From NCBI GenBank assembly GCA_031553975.1, contig JAVBKP010000017.1, forward strand, positions 1-6,026: a stretch of 6,026 bases of DNA, written 5' to 3'. The notes below the pieces were generated by a model. It was not told the origin of the DNA. It saw nothing but the letters and a program-made list of their open reading frames with translations, and did no database searches. The translations under genes and the position numbers were made by a program. Source of the DNA: JAVBKP01 sp031553975 (GTDB lineage: Bacteria; Bacillota; Clostridia; Peptostreptococcales; Anaerovoracaceae). Positions 1 through 4,913 of the stretch are shown here, one piece after another. Every line of letters begins with the position of its first letter. Within the stretch, counting starts at the first letter, position 1.

Positions 1-2
1 AT

Positions 3-719
3 TATTCAGATAAAATTTCCAGAAAATTGAGTAAAACAAGGTTGGTAAAATCTTATTCCTCTATTGATGAAAGGCCTGTTCAAAATTCGTCAGATTTCGT
101 CCCCAAACCGCCAAAATCCTCTGCCGAGTTTGCTTATGAAAGACAACTCCGCATCTATACGCAAAATGAAATGTTATTCAAACAAGCTTTAAAAAATCGA
201 CTTCCTGTAGGGTTTGAGTTGATTGCCAAGACACGACTAGCCGATATTGCCGCAGTAAAAGAAAGTATGCTTTATCAAGATGCTTATTTCAATAAAATTA
301 AAGCTAAGCATATTGATTTTACAATAGTCAGCGAGAATACTGGTGTTTTTGTCGCTGCCATTGAGCTTGATGATAGTACCCATAACCGACCAGATCGCAT
401 CGCTCGTGATCAGTTTGTAAATACCTTATTTAAATCTATAGGAATTTCATTGTTTCGAATTTCTGTGAAAAATTCACCTGATGACTACCAACCAGAAATC
501 ACTTCAATTATACAAAGCCTTCCACCAGTATGTCCTTGTTGCTCCACTGTAATTTTAGTTAAGAAAAAAGATAGCAAGCTTTCATGCCCTTATTGCAAAA
601 AAGATAACATATGTCCTCAATGTGGCGATTACCTTGTCAGGCGTAAAGCCAAAGCGTCCAATACTGAATTCATTGGATGTAAAGGATTCCCAAGTTGTAG
701 GTATACTGAAAAGCTTTAA
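3..719 (+). CDS. DUF2726 protein with C-terminal tandem zinc ribbons, 5'-partial
   Basis: Residue numbers count from the TTG at 27. Residues about 33-148 match the DUF2726 pattern: a helical start (AEFAYERQL), KTRLADI at 68-74, KHIDF (D97), then ELDDSTH (E113, D115, H119) followed by RPDR and a conserved Arg-rich helix. The D...ExD...H layout resembles DUF559/Vsr-type nuclease-like folds, so a nucleic-acid role is plausible, but catalysis is unproven. The C-terminus has two four-cysteine ribbons: C169/C172 with C187/C190, and C196/C199 with C218/C224; the second looks like a topoisomerase-type C4 zinc finger. The only start inside the window is TTG at 27, which has no ribosome binding site, and the frame is open to the left edge (YSDKISRK precedes it). 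Family members often carry an N-terminal membrane segment, so I infer the true start lies outside. DUF2726 assignment is firm; function is not known. Confidence 0.85.
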   Translation, partial: YSDKISRKLSKTRLVKSYSSIDERPVQNSSDFVPKPPKSSAEFAYERQLRIYTQNEMLFKQALKNRLPVGFELIAKTRLADIAAVKESMLYQDAYFNKIKAKHIDFTIVSENTGVFVAAIELDDSTHNRPDRIARDQFVNTLFKSIGISLFRISVKNSPDDYQPEITSIIQSLPPVCPCCSTVILVKKKDSKLSCPYCKKDNICPQCGDYLVRRKAKASNTEFIGCKGFPSCRYTEKL

Positions 720-775
720 GAGTTTTTTCCTTATCTTGGGTATTAATGTGAAATTTTCTTTATTACAAAAATTGA

Positions 776-804
776 TTGAGCTTAATTATATCTTCTGATA
801 CAAT
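776..804 (+). promoter_or_regulatory. Sigma-70/sigma-A-type promoter for the membrane operon
   Basis: TTGAGC at 776-781 and TACAAT at 799-804 are separated by exactly 17 bases, and a TG at 796-797 gives an extended -10. Transcription would start near 811, about 30 bases before the ATG at 840. This is the only good promoter in the gap after the DUF2726 gene and suggests that the two membrane genes form their own transcription unit. Confidence 0.7.
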
Positions 805-828
805 TTATGAAAAGTTATAACACATTTT

Positions 829-834
829 AGGAGG
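829..834 (+). promoter_or_regulatory. Strong ribosome binding site (AGGAGG)
   Basis: AGGAGG, followed by T, lies five bases before the ATG at 840. It is a near-perfect Shine-Dalgarno sequence and fixes the start of the J-like membrane protein. It supports a Firmicute-type host. Confidence 0.85.
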
Positions 835-839
835 TATTC

Positions 840-1604
840 ATGTCTAAAACCCCATTTGAGATACTTGGAATTTCCAAAAAAGTAAGTTTTGCTGAGTTTT
901 TGGTTACTGCTGTAGAGCTTCCAAAGAAGTATGACCCTAAAAAACATGATGATGCTGCAGTCCGTGAAGTAATGGAAGAAAAATCAAAAGAAATCTCTGA
1001 GGCTATTAAGGTTATTACTCAGGCTTTTGAAGCAAAGCGTGTTGATGGTCATTATCCAGCATTCATATATGAGGCTGATCTTTTACCCGCCGTAGCCACC
1101 GTTCCTAGAACAAACTCCACTGTATCCAATCTAGAAGATGATAGCGACTGGAAGAAAAAATACAATGTGCGTAGTGTATCTGCTGAAGAGCTTCGAGCAG
1201 TAGCTGCTGCTCAGAAAGCATCTAATAGTAAAGGCTCTACTTCTGGCTTTGCTAAATTTCTTGCTTATATTTTCATTGGCCCTTTTATCATCATACTGAC
1301 TGTCTTGCAAGTGATTTTATCTGTTACTTCAAATTTGATTAAGACAATTTCTACTATTTTGATTCTTCTTTGGACTTGGTATCTGTATTCGGAGAGAGAA
1401 TTTATCGCAAGAAATATCCTTATCTTTGGTGATGCATATAGAGTCCGTGATATTGAGCCTACTATCTTTAATAATGTAATTGTCAATCTAACAGTGTATT
1501 TTGGTGTAGCTATTTTACTCTTGACCATTCGCTTTGGATATTCAGGAATCATAAAATTATGTCAGGGTGCTAGAGAGAAGTTTCAAAAGTTTGTGAGGCA
1601 ATGA
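840..1604 (+). CDS. Membrane protein with a degenerate J-like N-terminal domain
   Basis: The first 65 or so residues follow the J-domain plan: PFEILGI at 5-11, an amphipathic helix ending in PKKY (28-31), a loop, and a second helix (about 40-65) containing KEISEAIKVI, like the KEINEAYEVL of true J-domains. Where J-proteins have HPD, this one reads YDPKKH (31-36), so the His and the Asp that drive Hsp70 ATPase are absent. A linker (70-135) rich in Ala, Ser and charged residues follows, then hydrophobic stretches at about 139-163, 166-183 and 211-231, and a short basic tail. The protein is therefore probably anchored in the membrane with the J-like domain in the cytoplasm. It is first in a two-gene operon; its stop overlaps the next start (ATGA). 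A chaperone role should not be assumed: the domain may be a binding module or adaptor. The J-like call rests on pattern alone. Confidence 0.8.
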   Translation: MSKTPFEILGISKKVSFAEFLVTAVELPKKYDPKKHDDAAVREVMEEKSKEISEAIKVITQAFEAKRVDGHYPAFIYEADLLPAVATVPRTNSTVSNLEDDSDWKKKYNVRSVSAEELRAVAAAQKASNSKGSTSGFAKFLAYIFIGPFIIILTVLQVILSVTSNLIKTISTILILLWTWYLYSEREFIARNILIFGDAYRVRDIEPTIFNNVIVNLTVYFGVAILLLTIRFGYSGIIKLCQGAREKFQKFVRQ

Positions 1605-2242
1605 GCATGATTAGTTTTAATCGGCCATTAATGAGTAAAAAATTTACCGGTATTATTGTAGCTTTAATCCTCATTGTTATTGCTTATCTAATTACATTTT
1701 TACTTTTTTGCATTATTTGTATAATTTACAAGCCTTTTATGGTTTACTCTTTTCTGTTGCTAATTATAAGTTGTCTTATATTTGTAAAGCTTTATAGTTG
1801 GGCATTTATGGTCAACACTTCACAACTGCTATGTATTACACGCTCTTCAAACCAAAGAAATCTCTATACTGTAAACATGCGTACGCTAAATTATATAATT
1901 CTATCTCGAAATTTAAAAAATAAATTAAGTATTATTCGCTTGTTTCGAGATGATATGATAAAGACAATAGAATCTGCCCACAGACTTTTCCCCAATTCTG
2001 AATTCAATACAAACACCTGGCTTATTCAAGGTAATTCAAAGCGGAAACTCGAAGTCCATGGCTTTAAGTTTGAGGAAAAGTCACCATCAATCTGGCAAAG
2101 ATATTTCATGCAATTTTTTGTTTTCCTTGCGGCACAAGATTTTAAAGAATCTGGTTATTCCAGACGTCTATTTTATGAGATGACTTGGAATTCAAAAGAT
2201 GCATGCGCATTCTTAGATGATCCGAATAAACAAAGGATATAA
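1601..2242 (+). CDS. Hypothetical membrane protein, coupled to the J-like gene
   Basis: The ATG at 1601 overlaps the previous stop in an ATGA, indicating translational coupling. GTGAGG at 1593-1598 sits only two bases from this ATG but eight bases from a second ATG at 1607, so the true start may be 1607 (211 residues). Two hydrophobic helices (about 16-43 and 45-64, counting from 1601) form a likely hairpin or two-pass anchor. The remaining 150 residues are soluble and mostly basic, with a mixed aromatic and charged stretch (HRLFPNSEFNTNTW at 127-140; SPSIWQRYFMQFF at 161-173) that I do not recognise. Codon use is very AT-rich. Because the gene is coupled to the J-like protein and both are membrane-anchored, the two products probably act as a complex; that is inference. 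No catalytic motif or export signal beyond the helices is visible. Confidence 0.8.
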   Translation: MSMISFNRPLMSKKFTGIIVALILIVIAYLITFLLFCIICIIYKPFMVYSFLLLIISCLIFVKLYSWAFMVNTSQLLCITRSSNQRNLYTVNMRTLNYIILSRNLKNKLSIIRLFRDDMIKTIESAHRLFPNSEFNTNTWLIQGNSKRKLEVHGFKFEEKSPSIWQRYFMQFFVFLAAQDFKESGYSRRLFYEMTWNSKDACAFLDDPNKQRI

Positions 2243-2261
2243 ATTAACGAAGTTTCCTTAT

Positions 2262-2275
2262 CACCTTTCTAGGTG
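2262..2275 (+). terminator. Weak candidate terminator between convergent genes
   Basis: CACCT (2262-2266) and AGGTG (2271-2275) pair around a TTCT loop, 19 bases after the stop of the coupled membrane gene, and CTATTTATCAGTTTATT follows. The stem is only five base pairs and the T-tract is interrupted, so this is a weak candidate. The rest of the 2243-2383 gap is AT-rich, with no other gene or clear signal. Confidence 0.3.
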
Positions 2276-2383
2276 CTATTTATCAGTTTATTCAAATCTA
2301 CAAATACTTATTTTAAATAATATGTATATTTATTACACATTAACCTTATAACTACAAATTTTTATTTCTCTGTTCGTAAATAA

Positions 2384-3205
2384 TTAATCATTTAGAGATT
2401 TATCTCTAAATACCTTATTATTCATTCTTGATAACTTTAACATGGGTGTAGTTCTTTCATAGACACTATCCGACACCACCCCTGCTTTTATTTGGCTATA
2501 CCCCCTGCTATTATATATCGATTGAACACCACTAAGAAAATTCTTAAAAGTCGTTCCAATTCCGTTCTTTTTCGCTGTTTCAACGGTCTCGCAGACAGCC
2601 TCTACTACCTCATTTACTGTCTCGTTTATTTGCGCAACAGCTGCTATAAATATTGTGTACAAATTGCTTGTTTGCCCCTTGTTTTTTCTAGCTTGTGCCT
2701 GTGCTGTTATAATTTTAGAGTCTATCAGCTCCTTTATAGCCTTTCTAGCGGTACTTACTGCCATTAGGCATTGCTCCGCTACGTTCCTATGTGATGGAAA
2801 GCATGTGGATTTTTTGTCAGCACACCTACAGAAATATAAATAAATCAATTTGGCTTTTGCCGAGATCTGGAGAGCAAATACTTTTGGATCTGCTATAAAT
2901 ACGTTCTCATATTTTTTATTTGTCAACATGTACATGTTACTAGATTTTCCGCCCTCTTCTCTATTTCTATGGTAGCTCTTTACCAAATCAGCCCCTATTA
3001 GCGATTTTAAGCAATCTTTTACAGCTGTTACACTCATTGTGCATTTACTTGCAATATCTTTGTGTGATGGCCATGATTTGCCCATAGCATCTGCGCATTT
3101 AGACAGATACATATATACAAGTTTTGCATTGCTTGAAATCTCTTCTGCAAAGATCTCTTTGTTGATCATAAAGTACCCTGTTTCGCTTATCGTATTTAAT
3201 AACAT
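2384..3205 (-). CDS. DNA-binding protein with two tandem HTH_36-like winged-helix units
   Basis: Residue numbers count from the upstream ATG at 3220. Two units of about 70 residues repeat: the first (about 28-100) has NAKLVYMYLSKCAD, then PSHKDIASKC and a TAVKDCLKSL recognition helix, ending SSNMYML; the second (about 118-190) has KAKLIYLYFCRCAD, PSHRNVAEQC, STARKAIKEL and TSNLYTI. Aligned identities (AKL, CAD, PSH, S/TSN-Y) show an internal duplication. The units match the HTH_36 style found in Firmicute plasmid, phage and element proteins. The last 90 residues (about 191-278) are unrecognised and contain a charged helix (INETVNEVVEAVCETVETAKK). The start at 3205 is chosen because GGAGG at 3214-3218 lies eight bases before it; that GGAGG overlaps the ATG at 3220, so 3220 has no site of its own. 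It is likely a transcriptional regulator, or possibly a replication protein. Its promoter lies within a dyad, which hints at autoregulation. Confidence 0.8.
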   Translation of the reverse strand: MLLNTISETGYFMINKEIFAEEISSNAKLVYMYLSKCADAMGKSWPSHKDIASKCTMSVTAVKDCLKSLIGADLVKSYHRNREEGGKSSNMYMLTNKKYENVFIADPKVFALQISAKAKLIYLYFCRCADKKSTCFPSHRNVAEQCLMAVSTARKAIKELIDSKIITAQAQARKNKGQTSNLYTIFIAAVAQINETVNEVVEAVCETVETAKKNGIGTTFKNFLSGVQSIYNSRGYSQIKAGVVSDSVYERTTPMLKLSRMNNKVFRDKSLND

Positions 3206-3242
3206 TTTCATATCCTCCATAAAAGTATTGATTTTTTATTTC

Positions 3243-3287
3243 GGATGATATAAAATAGACGCACTTGGGAGTGTGTCTAAATCATCC
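3243..3287 (-). promoter_or_regulatory. Nested inverted repeat over the HTH-gene promoter
   Basis: The outer arms GGATGAT (3243-3249) and ATCATCC (3281-3287) are perfect. Inside lie AGACGCACT (3257-3265) and AGTGTGTCT (3270-3278), pairing with one G-T wobble at 3261/3274 around a TGGG loop. A weak candidate promoter lies within it on the minus strand: TAGACA (3279-3274) and TATTTT (3257-3252), 16 bases apart. It may be an operator or a leader hairpin. The structure is directly seen; the role is inferred. Confidence 0.5.
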
Positions 3288-3299
3288 AATTTAGGCGCA

Positions 3300-3330
3300 A
3301 AAAAGCAGCGTTTGTAACACGCTGCTTTTT
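3300..3330 (-). terminator. Rho-independent terminator, nearly symmetrical
   Basis: A 12-base-pair stem with no mismatch (AAAAAGCAGCGT at 3300-3311 and ACGCTGCTTTTT at 3319-3330) encloses a seven-base loop. On the minus strand it ends in a run of six T (3304-3299) and lies 12 bases past the stop of the two-helix membrane gene, so it ends that transcript. On the plus strand CTTTTTGATTTTTTG follows, so it could also work in that direction. Confidence 0.85.
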
Positions 3331-3342
3331 GATTTTTTGTAT

Positions 3343-3882
3343 TTATTTATTTAAGATTTTTGCTATAGTTTCTAATATTGCTTCTAACCTGCCGGCTTTG
3401 TCTTTTTTATCTGTAGTCGGTGCATTAACAAAGTATAATTCTGTTTCACCATCATTCTTTTTCTCGGATTCCATTTCTGCCAAAATCGTCCTTGCGATTT
3501 TTAGATATAGCAAATAGTTTGCATTCCTTTCACTGTTTGCCCCACTATTAAATATCGCGCTAATTCCTACACCTCCAATATATAGAGAGACTAAGAATGC
3601 AACTATAACCCAGCTTGATAAATCTGTAATCTCTGCTAGTCCTAATGTCATCATTCCAACAAGTAATGGTATAATTATGCAGTTTGTTGTCAGTAGCTGA
3701 TTTGCAAATCTAGGCTCTTCCTCCACAATAACCTCTACCATGTTAATTCTCTTTTTTAGTTCATCCTCTTCTAACTCAATTAGATCTGCATAATAATCTG
3801 CATACCGCTTATCATGCTTCTTGTATTTTAAATCAAGATTTCTAAAAAAATCAACAGGGTCCTTTGGTGCATTCATAATCAT
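3343..3882 (-). CDS. Small hypothetical protein with two membrane helices
   Basis: The ATG at 3882 has GGAG (3890-3893) seven bases upstream, which suits it better than the second ATG at 3876. The product has a charged N-terminal part (1-57) of probable helix with acidic and Lys/Arg runs (LIELEEDELKKR at 34-45), two hydrophobic segments at about 62-83 and 90-112 joined by a short turn, and a charged C-terminal half (about 115-179) with a helix LYLKIARTILAEMESEKK and a second helix at the end. I would expect a membrane hairpin with both ends in the cytoplasm. No family is recognised. It has its own promoter and terminator, so it is a single-gene unit. Nothing in the sequence assigns a function. 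Confidence 0.75.
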   Translation of the reverse strand: MIMNAPKDPVDFFRNLDLKYKKHDKRYADYYADLIELEEDELKKRINMVEVIVEEEPRFANQLLTTNCIIIPLLVGMMTLGLAEITDLSSWVIVAFLVSLYIGGVGISAIFNSGANSERNANYLLYLKIARTILAEMESEKKNDGETELYFVNAPTTDKKDKAGRLEAILETIAKILNK

Positions 3883-3918
3883 ATCAAAACTCCATTCATT
3901 ACTAACTATTATGAAATC

Positions 3919-3947
3919 ATGATACCTTATACCTTATTCGTAGTCAA
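3919..3947 (-). promoter_or_regulatory. Promoter of the two-helix membrane gene
   Basis: On the minus strand TTGACT (3947-3942) and TATCAT (3924-3919) are 17 bases apart, close to consensus. The start of transcription should be near 3912, about 30 bases before the ATG at 3882. The -35 box begins two bases after the stop codon of the exported protein gene upstream. No terminator separates them, so readthrough from that operon is also possible. Confidence 0.7.
3922..3935. repeat. Perfect tandem 7-base repeat in the promoter
   Basis: ATACCTT occurs twice in direct succession (3922-3928 and 3929-3935), running from the -10 box into the spacer of the promoter for the two-helix membrane gene. It may be a regulator site, or chance in AT-rich DNA; no second copy elsewhere was seen. 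Confidence 0.4.
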
Positions 3948-3948
3948 G

Positions 3949-4899
3949 CTACCTAAATGACCTTCTTATACGATAAAATAGTTCTCTATTATCTACCATG
4001 ATTGGATATTCTATAGTTTCGACTGCTGAACCGCTTACTATTGCGTCAATTTTGAATGTTAGCATTTGTGGTGAATAGTTGCCCCATTCCATAAGCATTT
4101 CTGCCTCCCAGAGTTCTCCTAAATATATTGCTCCTGTTGTAGGGTCATCTGGGTTAGGAATATACGATGTTAGGTCTGTAGTATATTTGCTTGTAATTCC
4201 TGCCCCCGTAGACTCGTAAATTCCGATTCTAAGTGCATCAACTTGCTCCGTTGTAGGAATTCTTATCAAGAACTTTTCTCCACTCCAAAACGTGTTATAC
4301 AGTCTTGCCTCTACTCCTGAAGAAACGATGTGACTTTTTACTTTGCTTAGGTTATATGCTTGCCTATTTTCTTCCCATTTAGCTGTATGCTGCACTAGTC
4401 TGTTGCCTTCGTCAATCGGTTCAAAGTAGGATAGCTGAAAATCACTACCGTCAATTTCTATCCAGCCATCGGCGCCATTAGATTGGCTGGCTATGATAAT
4501 TTCACCGGCACTGGTACCCGCGGGCGTATACAATGTGCGCATGCCCAGTTTGTGCCTGATTCCTTTTTTATAGTCTTTTGAATCGCCCAAGTCAATTGTT
4601 ATGTTAGTGTGAGTCGTCAAGAATCTTTTAACCTTGCCTTCTTTTGCTTTGAATACCTTACCATCACCATCAATGTCGTTTGGATCTCCTTGGGAATCAA
4701 CCTCTTCAAATACTGCAAAATCTATTCCTATGTAAATTAGATTACCGCTACTATCAAGACTTGATAGCTGGAGAGTAACTTTTGGTAGCCCTTGAAAAGG
4801 TATTGTGCTATCAGCAAAAGAAAAAATAGTAGCAGTGGCTACTATTAATGCAATGAATATACACGATGGTGCTCTTGCTAAATATTTAGCTTTTATCAT
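3949..4899 (-). CDS. Exported hypothetical protein with calcium-loop-like motif
   Basis: The start at 4899 is supported by AAGGAGC (4904-4910), four bases before the ATG. An N-terminal signal peptide is clear: basic KAKYLAR at 3-9, hydrophobic core at about 12-28, and a probable signal peptidase I site after A29 (SFA, then DS). The mature protein (about 287 residues) begins with a likely beta-rich region (VTLQLSSL, IYIGIDFAV) and has DIDGDG at 75-80, a DxDxDG loop like those of EF-hand or dockerin calcium sites. The second half has aromatic, beta-like stretches (GWIEIDGSDFQLSYFEP, AIYLGELWEAEMLMEWG) and a basic tail, FYRIRRSFR. No cysteine follows the signal, no LPxTG sorting motif or second membrane helix is seen, and the protein may be secreted or held by its neighbour. 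I recognise no family. It is the second gene of an operon with the glycine-rich protein. Confidence 0.8.
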   Translation of the reverse strand: MIKAKYLARAPSCIFIALIVATATIFSFADSTIPFQGLPKVTLQLSSLDSSGNLIYIGIDFAVFEEVDSQGDPNDIDGDGKVFKAKEGKVKRFLTTHTNITIDLGDSKDYKKGIRHKLGMRTLYTPAGTSAGEIIIASQSNGADGWIEIDGSDFQLSYFEPIDEGNRLVQHTAKWEENRQAYNLSKVKSHIVSSGVEARLYNTFWSGEKFLIRIPTTEQVDALRIGIYESTGAGITSKYTTDLTSYIPNPDDPTTGAIYLGELWEAEMLMEWGNYSPQMLTFKIDAIVSGSAVETIEYPIMVDNRELFYRIRRSFR

Positions 4900-4903
4900 A
4901 TCT

Positions 4904-4910
4904 GCTCCTT
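4904..4910 (-). promoter_or_regulatory. Ribosome binding site of the 316-residue exported protein
   Basis: AAGGAGC on the minus strand lies between the stop of the glycine-rich gene (4914) and the ATG at 4899. The 14-base gap has no room for a promoter or terminator, so the two genes are co-transcribed. Confidence 0.7.
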
Positions 4911-4913
4911 AAT

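Noticed and set aside
708..728. Possible terminator after the DUF2726 gene
   Set aside because: The eight-pair stem is almost all A-T with two G-T wobbles and overlaps the stop codon; too weak to call.
772..777. TTGATT as an alternative -35 box
   Set aside because: It is 21 bases from TACAAT, too far; TTGAGC at 776 gives the ideal 17.
807..830. Seven-codon frame whose stop overlaps the AGGAGG site
   Set aside because: It could be a leader peptide, but it has no ribosome binding site and would lie at or just before the transcription start.
1265..1552. Minus-strand frame of 95 codons inside the J-like membrane gene
   Set aside because: It lies fully within a well-supported gene, and its content is what the antisense of membrane helices gives; no ribosome binding site was seen.
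2492..2843. Two plus-strand frames antisense to the HTH gene
   Set aside because: They are shadows of the duplicated HTH coding region, with no ribosome binding site and low-complexity Cys/Leu/Tyr-rich products.
3039..3517. Plus-strand frames of 69 and 62 codons
   Set aside because: One is antisense to the start of the HTH gene and runs into its promoter dyad; the other begins beside the terminator and is antisense to the two-helix membrane gene. Neither has a start signal.
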